From Anaerolineae bacterium (GTDB taxonomy: Bacteria > Chloroflexota > Anaerolineae > Aggregatilineales > UBA2796): 64,000 nt of DNA. Of this stretch, positions 56,601 to 63,341 are shown in pieces. The position numbers and the translations under genes are program-made. Below the pieces are notes generated by a model that was not told the DNA's origin, searched no databases, and saw only the letters and a list, made by a program, of their open reading frames with translations. The stretch spans positions 49,630 to 113,629 of the forward strand of contig JAHBVK010000014.1 in assembly GCA_019637555.1 (NCBI GenBank), read 5' to 3'. Numbering within the stretch: the stretch's first letter is position 1; every line of letters begins with the position of its first letter.

Positions 56601-57657
56601 GTTAACATCGCCCACACAGGATCAGCAGGTGACGCTAACGGTTAGTACGTCGAGCGGTCTGCCTATTGACTCGATCAATGTCAGCAGTGAGGCTGGATCG
56701 TTCGACTTCGGAGCTAATCAACCGATTACAGTGCCGCTGGTGCCGGGTATACCAAACAACTTCACGGTGACGGCGAACATCGCGCAGACGGAATCAAATG
56801 GCTGCGTCTATCCGCCGACACAGGTTGCTACTAAGACGGATCGCAATGGTGCACCGCTGCAGGTAATCCAGGAAGTGCCGCCGCCACCGACGGACATCCC
56901 GACCAACACGCCAGAAGCGCCGCAGCCCAACGTCGTTGATCTCGGCAATGTCGATCTGATCACTGACCTGAACAACCCCAACGTACAGGCACGTGTCACC
57001 GACATCTTCAATCGTGGCAAGCAAAATGGGATCGTGGCGGCAGACTTCAGCCTGATCGGAGATGGCACGCTCAACTTCGCGGGTGATCTGAACCAGCCGG
57101 GTACCGATCTGGCAGATTACACCAATGAATTGACGCCAGCTTTGCAGTATTTCGCTAACGGCTTCTTCAACGTTGGCACGCGCGTTCAAACGTGTGTCAA
57201 CAACAACCTGCAACCGTTCGACTGCGCCAACAGCGCCAATGCTGCTGTCGCCTTTGTTGATGTAGGTCGCCGCTATCTGAACGGTGGTGCGCCGCTGGAT
57301 CAGTTCCAGAACGAACTAACCTCACTCGTCAATCAACTGGCGGATCGCGGCATCATCCCGGTGCTGGTGACCATCGCTGGACCGATCAACGATCCGACGG
57401 TAGCCCAGTACAACACCGTGATCTACAACGTCGCCAACGATCAGGACTTGCCGCTGTTCAACATCTACCGCATTGGTCACGACAATCCGGCGTTGATCAA
57501 CGGTGGCACGCTGACTACTCCTGATCCCAACTCGACGGGTTTCGGCAGCCAGAACTTCAGCGGTTCCGGCTTGCAGTACGGCGCGAATAACGCCAATCTG
57601 TGGCTGCTGCGGTTGCTCAACCAGATCAAGGGCAACGTCATGGATCGGAATCCGTAG
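53680..57657 (+). CDS. Giant repeat lipoprotein with SH3b, CARDB-like and SGNH-like domains
   Basis: 1325 residues from the ATG at 53680; GTG 53665 and ATG 53671 overlap the GGTGAGG site. A 36-residue basic N-terminus precedes a helix ending in a lipobox (GILALAC). Then come an Ig-like module, an SH3b domain (VDGLNVRTGPGVNYGIIGSLSLG), Thr/Pro linkers and a CARDB-like module (YRVQVRNVGSATAPTFDVAVR). Four Cys-bounded beta modules follow, the last three in exact 121-residue tandem repeat. The C-terminal alpha/beta domain looks SGNH-like (FSLIGDGTLN; LVNQLADRGIIPVLVTI) but lacks the GDS serine. Likely surface-anchored; its role is unknown. Confidence 0.85.
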   Translation: MSQSRLPRKPLNANANVNSSDHLRSRESRHLNLSALRLVIPLLLFGILALACNLGAEAPQATNTPDQSAATLIANSDVPEVEIRSPADNTQVIVSTEVQVYVRAVDKIGVTRVEMRANNQIVDTVASVDPAGSPAMDSLLSFTPTTTGPVVIQVVAFRGNVRGNPKTITLQVVTSAAQVTRPASSPVFLTASPTIDPVCRVRVDVDGLNVRTGPGVNYGIIGSLSLGQTVPVTGTNLDRSWYQISTTGLFGWVSSFYVTPQGVCSNILIVSIPPSPTLQPGATSIAVLPTFTPLPPFIQPTPTTTIPVVVLPTLTNTVEVPPAARTASIGDLTSTMIYATQTALAQPSPIPPTATVPAGVTATTGPTATATSTPTRPDLVAINVYPEPPSIPYVSPQTPYAYRVQVRNVGSATAPTFDVAVRTDTQTFSAPTTVVLNPGEVTEVTINVVFTNPGIQNIAIIADVNNVVANEIDKSNNVIYTTLNVIPPSATPGATSTPTLTFTPVPTETPIPTVTTAPSETPLPTETATTTLPASETPTETPTLEIVVPTETPTETPTSTSTLCPLATPELLLVEPIPTETTESSVTIVASAIGSTPIESITVSNANGMPDVSSTGNAPVVVPLAPGLNTLTVTVKYATVDVSGCQYGGYFQSTTTDRNGAPLTVNVVLPATATETPTETPTETVEAVVTATDLPTEIAVLPTETPTETPTVEAPTATVCPPVVDTFLLVEPLISPTFDGQVTLIVNTSSGLPIESVTVNSEAGSFNFAAGQSMIVPLVPGIANNFTVTARIAQTESNGCVYPPFDVATTTDRNGAPLQVIQQLPPTATELPTNTPEPTVCPPVAETFLIVEPLVSPTFDGQVTLIVNTSSGLPIESLTVSSEAGSFNFVAGQPIIVPLVPGIPNNFTVTARIAQTESNGCVYPPFDVATTTDRNGAPLQVIQQLPPTATEIPTNTPEPTVCPPAPDTALLVEPLTSPTQDQQVTLTVSTSSGLPIDSINVSSEAGSFDFGANQPITVPLVPGIPNNFTVTANIAQTESNGCVYPPTQVATKTDRNGAPLQVIQEVPPPPTDIPTNTPEAPQPNVVDLGNVDLITDLNNPNVQARVTDIFNRGKQNGIVAADFSLIGDGTLNFAGDLNQPGTDLADYTNELTPALQYFANGFFNVGTRVQTCVNNNLQPFDCANSANAAVAFVDVGRRYLNGGAPLDQFQNELTSLVNQLADRGIIPVLVTIAGPINDPTVAQYNTVIYNVANDQDLPLFNIYRIGHDNPALINGGTLTTPDPNSTGFGSQNFSGSGLQYGANNANLWLLRLLNQIKGNVMDRNP
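55834..56922 (+). repeat. Three 363-bp tandem repeats inside the lipoprotein gene
   Basis: Units start at 55834, 56197 and 56560, an exact 363-bp (121-codon) period. The first two are nearly identical at DNA level and the third is more diverged. Each encodes a CPP...LLVEP start, SSGLPIES, a VPLVPG strand and TESNGCVYPP, and ends in a Thr/Pro linker. A fourth, older copy starts near 55376. Confidence 0.9.
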
Positions 57658-57674
57658 TTCCCCGTTCTAGACAT

Positions 57675-57713
57675 AAAAAATCGGGGCTGGTTTGAAACCA
57701 GCCCCGATTTTTT
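57675..57713 (+). terminator. Bidirectional terminator between the repeat lipoprotein and TyrRS genes
   Basis: Near-perfect inverted repeat: A-run plus TCGGGGCTGG on the left, its complement plus a T-run on the right, small loop. It serves both convergent genes. Confidence 0.92.
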
Positions 57714-57740
57714 TCACACTTCTGTCGTCCCGAACTTTCG

Positions 57741-58880
57741 TTACATGCCCTGCCAGATGGCGTTTGCCTCGTCGTCACCCTCGAAGGCATCACGGATCGG
57801 CTGCATCAGCTTGATCAACGCTTCCGCCGTTGCGTTCTTCAGATCACCCGGATGTAACGCGCCGCTGCTGTACGCCGCTACCAGTTCCTCAAAAGTGTTG
57901 AAGGTGACATCGCCGCCATTCTCTGGCGTGCGGGCGACGTGGAACACTTGATCGTTGTTGAAGACCAAGTTCTGCACCCAATCGAGCACCGGATTGTAAT
58001 CCGTCTCTGGCGGGCAGAATGCCTTGCGAATCTTCTTGCGAATCTCGTCTGGCGTATCGTGGATGAATACCGCTGAGTTCGGCTTAGATTTGCTCATTTT
58101 CATCGCTGTCCGCATTGCCCGCATCTCGTTCTGATCTTCGGGTAGGGGCCACTGCGGTGGCTTATCCAATCCAAGCAGCAGGTGATGATGGATAATTATC
58201 GGCTTGATTTGCTTGCCGTTGCCATCCTTCAGCGTGATGATGTTGATCTTGTCCGCCACGTCACGGGCAATCACATGCGCCTTACGCTGATCCATGCCAC
58301 CATGCGCGAAGTTCGCTTGCAGCGCGAAGATGTCAGTCACCTGCATACCGGGATATAGCAGCATAGCGAAATCCGCAGCGTCACCTTCTTTACGCCCCAT
58401 GATGCTGATGCTGCGCTCCATGCGCGAGAGCGAAACATTCTTGCACACCTGTACCAGCGTTTCCCAGTAATGATCGTTGTTGTGGTACAGATCAGAGCCG
58501 AGCACGAAATCCAGCGAGTCAGGATCGCCACCAACGGCTTTCAACGACGCCTGCAAGCCCTTCTTGAAGTACTTGTGTGCCACTTCCTTAATCCGCGCCC
58601 GATCACCGCCGAGTTTGTCATTCAGCCACGTGTGCCAATCGGCGAGGAAGATGGTACAGCGCACGCCCGCACGTTGCAGATCGCGCACCTTCTGCATACA
58701 GATCAGACCCGTGCCGAGGTGAATCTTGCCGGAGATTTCCAGTCCGATGTAATGGCGCAGCGGGATACCCTGCTCCAACAGCGCGGCGATCTCTTCTGTG
58801 CCGATAACTTCTTCGGTGTTGCGTGTGATCAACTGGGCACGCTCTGCGATGGACAATCCGTTTGCTACATTTGCTGCCAT
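57741..58880 (-). CDS. tyrS: Tyrosyl-tRNA synthetase, archaeal/eukaryotic type
   Basis: 379 residues, class I aminoacyl-tRNA synthetase. It matches the archaeal TyrRS pattern, not the bacterial TyrS/TyrZ one: RNTEEVIGTEEIAALL, YIGLEISGKIHLG (Y44), FLADWHTWLN, LLYPGMQVTDI (Y176, Q180, D183), GGMDQRKAH (Q198), and an ending GGDVTFNTFEELVAAY...LHPGDLKNATAEALI. These residues correspond to the tyrosine pocket of the Methanocaldococcus enzyme, arguing against TrpRS. The HIGH-type motif reads HLGT (54-57), the second His being Thr; KMSKS is at 261-265. The bacterial S4-like tail is absent. Confidence 0.92.
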   Translation of the reverse strand: MAANVANGLSIAERAQLITRNTEEVIGTEEIAALLEQGIPLRHYIGLEISGKIHLGTGLICMQKVRDLQRAGVRCTIFLADWHTWLNDKLGGDRARIKEVAHKYFKKGLQASLKAVGGDPDSLDFVLGSDLYHNNDHYWETLVQVCKNVSLSRMERSISIMGRKEGDAADFAMLLYPGMQVTDIFALQANFAHGGMDQRKAHVIARDVADKINIITLKDGNGKQIKPIIIHHHLLLGLDKPPQWPLPEDQNEMRAMRTAMKMSKSKPNSAVFIHDTPDEIRKKIRKAFCPPETDYNPVLDWVQNLVFNNDQVFHVARTPENGGDVTFNTFEELVAAYSSGALHPGDLKNATAEALIKLMQPIRDAFEGDDEANAIWQGM

Positions 58881-59036
58881 GCGTATGCTCCGCGTGAACT
58901 ACCAAGACGATGTAAGTACAGTGTGCCGAATTGTAGCAGAAGCGTAGGTGATTTTGAAGATGCGCCGAGCCGTAGTTCAGTGTAGAGTCTAGCGACTAAT
59001 ACATTTGTGCTAATCGAAAACGAAGGAGCACCGTCG

Positions 59037-59561
59037 ATGATCGCGTATCCACAGGCGGATGAATATGGCGAGTATTATGGTCGTTATATGCAGCGCGTAC
59101 CCACTGACGCTGATCTGCTGGAAATCCTCAGCGCTCAACCTGCCGAACTCAAATCGCTGCTGCGAAACATCAGCGACGCGCAGGCGGATGTGCGACCTGC
59201 GCCCGGTGAATGGAGCATCAAAGAAGTGATGGGACATGTCACCGACACCGAGCGCATTTTCGCCTATCGCGCCTTGTGCGTTGCCCGCGCAGAAACGACC
59301 CCGCTGCCCGGCTTCGAGCAGGATGATTACGTGCGCGCCACCGATTTCAACCGTCGCACGCTGACTGATCTGCTGGAGGAGTTTAGCTTGCAGCGTGCGG
59401 CAAATATGCTCTGCTTCAAAGCGCTATCAGACGAAGAACTGCTGCGGCGCGGAACTGCCAGCGGTTATCCCTTGAGTACACGCGCTGCGCTGTACATTCT
59501 GGCGGGACACGTTATGCATCATGTTGAGAGCTTGAAAACATCCTATAACGTCAAAGAGTGA
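59037..59561 (+). CDS. DinB-family protein
   Basis: 174 residues from the ATG at 59037 (AAGGAG 9 bases upstream; an in-frame GTG at 59007 lies before that site). Four-helix DinB/YfiT fold: WSIKEVMGHVTDTERIFAYRAL supplies the first metal-binding His, and LYILAGHVMHHVESLKTSY the two His of the third helix. These proteins bind a divalent metal; many are thiol-transferase- or mycothiol/bacillithiol-dependent enzymes, others uncharacterised. It is followed 61 bp later by the DUF1905 gene, perhaps in one transcript. Confidence 0.92.
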   Translation: MIAYPQADEYGEYYGRYMQRVPTDADLLEILSAQPAELKSLLRNISDAQADVRPAPGEWSIKEVMGHVTDTERIFAYRALCVARAETTPLPGFEQDDYVRATDFNRRTLTDLLEEFSLQRAANMLCFKALSDEELLRRGTASGYPLSTRAALYILAGHVMHHVESLKTSYNVKE

Positions 59562-59622
59562 TCCGCTGACGAACATTTGAGCTATACTGTGATCCAATCA
59601 TCGAATGGGAGGGATCATCGCT

Positions 59623-60090
59623 ATGAGCAGCCAGCAATTTGAGGTTGTGCTAGAAAAGCCGCAAGATGTGATCGTTACCTATTTCACCGTGCCCTTCAAC
59701 GTGGAGCAGGTTTTTGGCACGCGCGGACAGGTGAAGGTCAAGGGCACGATTGACGGTACGCCGTACCGCACCTCGATCCAACCGATGGGTGATGGCACAC
59801 ACTCGATGATGGTGACCAAGGCGATCCTCACGGTGATCGGCAAAGCAGTTGGCGACACGATCCGTGTGACCATGGAGATCGATACCGATGAGCGCGTGGT
59901 GATCACGCCCGAAGATTTCCAACTGGCGCTAGAGGAAAACGAACGCGCCAAACAAATCTACGACAAGTTCCCCTATTCGCATCGTAAGGCATACGTCGAT
60001 TGGATCGACAGCGCTAAGAAGGAACAAACGCGCATCAAGCGGATCAAGCAGGCAGTGGTGATGATCGTGGATGGCAAGAAGCTGTCCTAG
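59623..60090 (+). CDS. DUF1905 / YdeI-like protein, 3' end duplicated downstream
   Basis: 155 residues from the ATG at 59623 (GGGAGGG upstream). The N-terminal DUF1905 beta-barrel (VEQVFGTRGQVKVKGTIDGTPYRTSI, VTKAILTVIGKAVGDTIRVTMEID) and the C-terminal YdeI/OmpD-associated helical region (YSHRKAYVDWIDSAKKEQTRIKRIKQAV) are both complete. The function of the family is unknown. The last 98 bp before the final base of the stop (59992-60089) reappear with three changes at 61275-61372, beyond the cargo gene at 60101. Confidence 0.9.
   Translation: MSSQQFEVVLEKPQDVIVTYFTVPFNVEQVFGTRGQVKVKGTIDGTPYRTSIQPMGDGTHSMMVTKAILTVIGKAVGDTIRVTMEIDTDERVVITPEDFQLALEENERAKQIYDKFPYSHRKAYVDWIDSAKKEQTRIKRIKQAVVMIVDGKKLS
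59992..60089 (+). repeat. 98-bp direct repeat, copy 1 (functional 3' end of the DUF1905 gene)
   Basis: Offset to copy 2 is exactly 1283 bp. Three mismatches in 98 bp: one missense (Lys to Met in copy 2) and two synonymous. The repeat ends at the stop codon (TAG here, TAA in copy 2). Confidence 0.95.
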
Positions 60091-60100
60091 CACACTTAAC

Positions 60101-61177
60101 TCAATGCCGCTTACGCGATCCTGTCCATTTATGTGGAGGAGGGATTCGGATGGAATGATGACAACGATTACAAATGAAATGACGTTCGTTTGGTTCATCA
60201 GACTGCGGCTGCATTACTCTAGACCCACATCTAGGACAGATATTGCCTTGAGAGTATTCGTTTGAGTGCATAGGACCACTTCCACAACCTATGCAGAGAT
60301 AATAGTTTTCGACACGAATATGCTCAATCCGACTATCAACAATTTTTGCTTCACATCCCCAGCAATGATTGAGATATATATTCTGATCATGATGCTCTCC
60401 AAAATCGCAACTCACAATTGTGATTGCATACTTTGCTAAGTTTTTCGCATATTTCATATTTGGTTTCATAATACGATCACATACAGAGCATTTTAGATGT
60501 GATCGTATTTCATTAAGTCTATTTATCCAGCCAGCCAATTTGGTAATGTATTCTTGTGGATGACGAAGTTCTGGCAAATTAGGAGTTATTCCCTTGAATT
60601 CGAGTAATTCGAGCAGTGTCCATTCAGACCAGTGCAGATCAAGAGCAGGATAAAGCCTAGCTCCTTTATATGCTCCGCGATAAGTGTTGGAAGGATTTTG
60701 GAAAACATTGCAGCAATTGCCTAGTCTAGGGCAGTACGCTTCAACGCAGTTTTTGGTTTGTTGATCGACTTTCCAAAATCGTCCTTCGCAATATTTAGGA
60801 AGTGGGTATGGGTGTACATATGTAGAGTAGTTGTGCTTACATTTGTCTTCACGACAATCTGGAAGCAGAGAGTCAAGATTAAATTGGTCGGTAGATTCCC
60901 ATGCTTTAGCAACTACGTAATCTTGCAATAAAGTATGTGCGGCAAGAAATGCTTGCTCCTTACTTGATGAAGTGGAACCTGCTTCGGCTATGATTACGGC
61001 GGCTCGAATCACTGGATGAGATTCGGTAGATAATTCAATATCGATTGATTGTTGCTCTTGCACAGTTCGAAATAAGTATAACAATTTTTGTTCAACACTT
61101 AAGTTCGCCCAGTTTCTTAGTATTTCGGACTTATCCTTGCTCCCAAACCACTGAAGTTTTGAGTAAAATTTGCTCAT
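60101..61177 (-). CDS. Cysteine-rich zinc-ribbon protein of unknown family (AT-rich cargo)
   Basis: 358 residues from the ATG at 61177 (AGGTGAT upstream). The N-terminal 110 residues are helical. The middle is a Cys-rich block (CREDKCKHNYSTYVHPYPLPKYC, EAYCPRLGNCC). The C-terminal third has several zinc ribbons: CSVC at about 236, NHCWGC, CIGCGSG, CPRCGS and CNRCHHSI. No nuclease, recombinase or helicase motif is evident. Base composition is clearly more AT-rich than its surroundings. It lies between the two copies of the DUF1905 3' end, convergent with that gene, stop 10 bp behind the host stop. Zinc and nucleic-acid binding are likely; function unknown. Confidence 0.7.
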   Translation of the reverse strand: MSKFYSKLQWFGSKDKSEILRNWANLSVEQKLLYLFRTVQEQQSIDIELSTESHPVIRAAVIIAEAGSTSSSKEQAFLAAHTLLQDYVVAKAWESTDQFNLDSLLPDCREDKCKHNYSTYVHPYPLPKYCEGRFWKVDQQTKNCVEAYCPRLGNCCNVFQNPSNTYRGAYKGARLYPALDLHWSEWTLLELLEFKGITPNLPELRHPQEYITKLAGWINRLNEIRSHLKCSVCDRIMKPNMKYAKNLAKYAITIVSCDFGEHHDQNIYLNHCWGCEAKIVDSRIEHIRVENYYLCIGCGSGPMHSNEYSQGNICPRCGSRVMQPQSDEPNERHFICNRCHHSIRIPPPHKWTGSRKRH

Positions 61178-61274
61178 CAATCACCTCTTTTCACAACATA
61201 TAATAAAAGCGGTCTAACTGCGCGCAGCTTGCTGCGAGATGCTTCATCGTATGTAATTTTTGTGTTCTTAACAC

Positions 61275-61372
61275 TACGTCGATTGGATCGACAGCGCTAA
61301 GATGGAACAAACGCGCATCAAGCGGATCAAGCAGGCGGTGGTGATGATCGTGGATGGCAAGAAGCTGTCGTA
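61275..61372 (+). repeat. 98-bp direct repeat, copy 2 (displaced 3' end of the DUF1905 gene)
   Basis: Keeps the host frame to its stop (TAA) but has no start or upstream part, so it is a gene remnant. A good terminator follows it at 61412, as expected for the original gene end before the cargo arrived. Confidence 0.95.
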
Positions 61373-61411
61373 ACTTATTGTATCCACATCCAACGTACAA
61401 TTTCGCAGCAT

Positions 61412-61437
61412 GGCAGCAAGTTAACCGATTTGCTGCC
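61412..61437 (+). terminator. Terminator behind the displaced DUF1905 3' end
   Basis: 8-bp stem GGCAGCAA/TTGCTGCC, 10-base loop, then TTTTCTTTTTG. It is probably the ancestral terminator of the DUF1905 transcript. Confidence 0.8.
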
Positions 61438-61482
61438 TTTTCTTTTTGTTTCTGTAGTTGAAGTGACTAAGAACAATCAGGA

Positions 61483-61671
61483 TCACTCGATTACGGTATT
61501 CAGGAAAGCATTGCTTAGCCCCATCATCGCCGTAATTGTGGTAAGGAGGATGCAAATCACAAACAAGAGTTTGGAGGTGTTAGCGGCTGCACCGATCAAG
61601 CGGTGATACCCTAACAGACCGGAAACTGATGCAGCGATCAAGAATAAAACTGCCAACCCTAACTCTAGCAT
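61483..61671 (-). CDS. DUF1328 (UPF0391) small membrane protein
   Basis: 62 residues, two membrane helices: LGLAVLFLIAASVSGLLGYHRLIGAAANTSKLLFVICILLTTITAMMG follows the DUF1328/UPF0391 pattern (residues 3-50), and the rest is a short tail. An AAGGGA site lies before the ATG. These peptides are common, often stress-induced, and have no known activity. Monocistronic. Confidence 0.82.
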   Translation of the reverse strand: MLELGLAVLFLIAASVSGLLGYHRLIGAAANTSKLLFVICILLTTITAMMGLSNAFLNTVIE

Positions 61672-61812
61672 ACAGATTCCCTTGCCTCTTTACAGACAGA
61701 TCCTTGTTCGGTAATGAAGACGATAACTCTATCCTAGCGACAAATGAGGTAGCAAGTCAGGAAATCCTCAAAATTTTGCACGTTACCTTTAAGCTGAGAT
61801 CGCCGCTGATCA

Positions 61813-62592
61813 TCAATTCGTAGGGCGCGGCAGCCATTTTGCCTGCGCGATCATGTCCGCGAAACGCTTTGGATAAGGCATCCCACAGCCCTCGATCTGC
61901 TGGATCACGCGCTCGTAATCATAAGCGACGCGGTGATGCGTGACCTGCCAGCGTTGACCATCCCATTGAGCAATTGCATACGCCGCCCGCTGATCGCCAT
62001 CGAAGGGGAAGCCCACCGATCCGACGGAGAGAATCCGCTGTCCGCCGATTACGCCTGATGAAGCATAGTGGATGTGCCCATAAGTGATCAAATCGGCACG
62101 TTCACCATTCAGCATTGGTATTGCTTCGGCTGCGGGCGTTGTTTGCGTGAAACTTGTCCCCAATGGTTCTACTTCGAGGATCAACACGTCGTAGGGGCTG
62201 CGTGGCGTCGAATGGACGATCAACAGATCGTTGTGCGGCGATTCCCCGTTCGGCGGCGTGATCCTCTGGCTGAAAGGCAACGCACGCAAATAGTCGATCT
62301 GATCGGCGGATAGCTGCCGTTCCGTCCAGTCACCGACAATATCGCCGCCGCGAATAAGCAAGTCATCCATATTGCCCATTACGCTCGGCATCCGCATCTC
62401 AATGATGCGTGCCAGTGCCTCAGCAGGGCGCGGACCATTCACCGCCAGATCGCCACCGAAGACATACAGTTCAGGATCATGCCGCGCTGCGTCCTTGAGG
62501 ACAGCGATCAGGGCGTCATCGTTGCCGTGAATATCGGTCAGAATGGCGATGCGGGAGGCAGTGAGCGGAGACATAGCGGGATCCGTCGTCAT
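61813..62592 (-). CDS. Calcineurin-like metallophosphoesterase
   Basis: 259 residues. Metal-binding blocks: LTDIHGN (D-x-H) at about 18-24, FGGDLAVNG (GD), VMGNMDDLL (GN-x-D), VHSTPRS and TYGHIHYAS (GHxH). This is the YfcE/MJ0936-type phosphodiesterase/phosphatase group, acting on cyclic nucleotides, nucleotides or phosphate esters. Its start overlaps the stop of the upstream unknown gene (ATGA), so it is the last gene of a three-gene operon that begins beyond the right edge. Confidence 0.9.
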   Translation of the reverse strand: MTTDPAMSPLTASRIAILTDIHGNDDALIAVLKDAARHDPELYVFGGDLAVNGPRPAEALARIIEMRMPSVMGNMDDLLIRGGDIVGDWTERQLSADQIDYLRALPFSQRITPPNGESPHNDLLIVHSTPRSPYDVLILEVEPLGTSFTQTTPAAEAIPMLNGERADLITYGHIHYASSGVIGGQRILSVGSVGFPFDGDQRAAYAIAQWDGQRWQVTHHRVAYDYERVIQQIEGCGMPYPKRFADMIAQAKWLPRPTN

Positions 62593-63341
62593 GTCATCCA
62601 GCGTCCAAATTCGCGTTTGGGCAGCAGTTCGAGGATTTGCTGTCCCGACATCGCTTGCAGATCGTAGGTCATATTTAGTTGATTTAAAATGCTGACAAAG
62701 CGGCGAAGTGTCCCAGGTTTATCGGGTTCTTTTGAAAGTGCGCCCCGTTTTGGATAATCGGTTTTGGTGTCCCAGTACAATAGACTTAGTGCTTCTAACA
62801 CGCCCCGATTCATCGCTAAATCTTGAACACTCATTATATGACGGAGAAATTCACTTTGTTCATGTGGGCGCGTATAAAGAAACAAGTTCATCAACCCTTC
62901 TTCATTACTATATGTGTTGAACATCCTCATAGGCGCAGCAATTAAATGTCTGTAATTCTCTCTCCAGCCTGAAGCGGTTGGCAGAATATGACGTGTTTCG
63001 CCGCCGGGTTTGCGAAAACCATTCTCCGACGGGCAAACCAGATCGAAATAGAACGCCGATAACCATGCCCAGAGACCAGAGTTATTGAACTTAGCGGGTA
63101 GCGGCAACTGTTGAATGATCGGATGCAGATAGCCAACGAGCTGCGCTGTCGTCTCGAATTGGTAGTATTCCACGTAGAAACGACTATCGATCACCCGTGT
63201 CAACGCCGGATCGGTAATCAAGCCATATGGCAGATCACCTAGCTCACCTTCTTTGATCCCCTGCAACGCGGCGCGAAACTGAGCAATACCTTCATCGGTG
63301 AAGACGCGCAGCAATTCGGCATTTTCTAGGTTCAAGCTCAT
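62589..63341 (-). CDS. Uncharacterised protein in an operon with a phosphoesterase
   Basis: 250 residues, soluble, no membrane segment and no motif I can name with confidence. Recognisable blocks are FNNSGLWAWLSAFYFDLVCP at about 86-105, YRHLIAAPMRMFNTYS at about 130-145 and LLYWDTKTDYPKRGALSKEPDKPGTLRRFVSILNQL near the C-terminus. I have a weak impression of DUF6339-type proteins of restriction/defence neighbourhoods, but cannot support it from sequence alone. It overlaps both neighbours by four bases, so all three are translationally coupled. Confidence 0.75.
   Translation of the reverse strand: MSLNLENAELLRVFTDEGIAQFRAALQGIKEGELGDLPYGLITDPALTRVIDSRFYVEYYQFETTAQLVGYLHPIIQQLPLPAKFNNSGLWAWLSAFYFDLVCPSENGFRKPGGETRHILPTASGWRENYRHLIAAPMRMFNTYSNEEGLMNLFLYTRPHEQSEFLRHIMSVQDLAMNRGVLEALSLLYWDTKTDYPKRGALSKEPDKPGTLRRFVSILNQLNMTYDLQAMSGQQILELLPKREFGRWMT

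Noticed and set aside
61191..61400. Minus-strand open frame over the displaced DUF1905 3' end
   Set aside because: It is the antisense of the duplicated gene end and has no start signal of its own.
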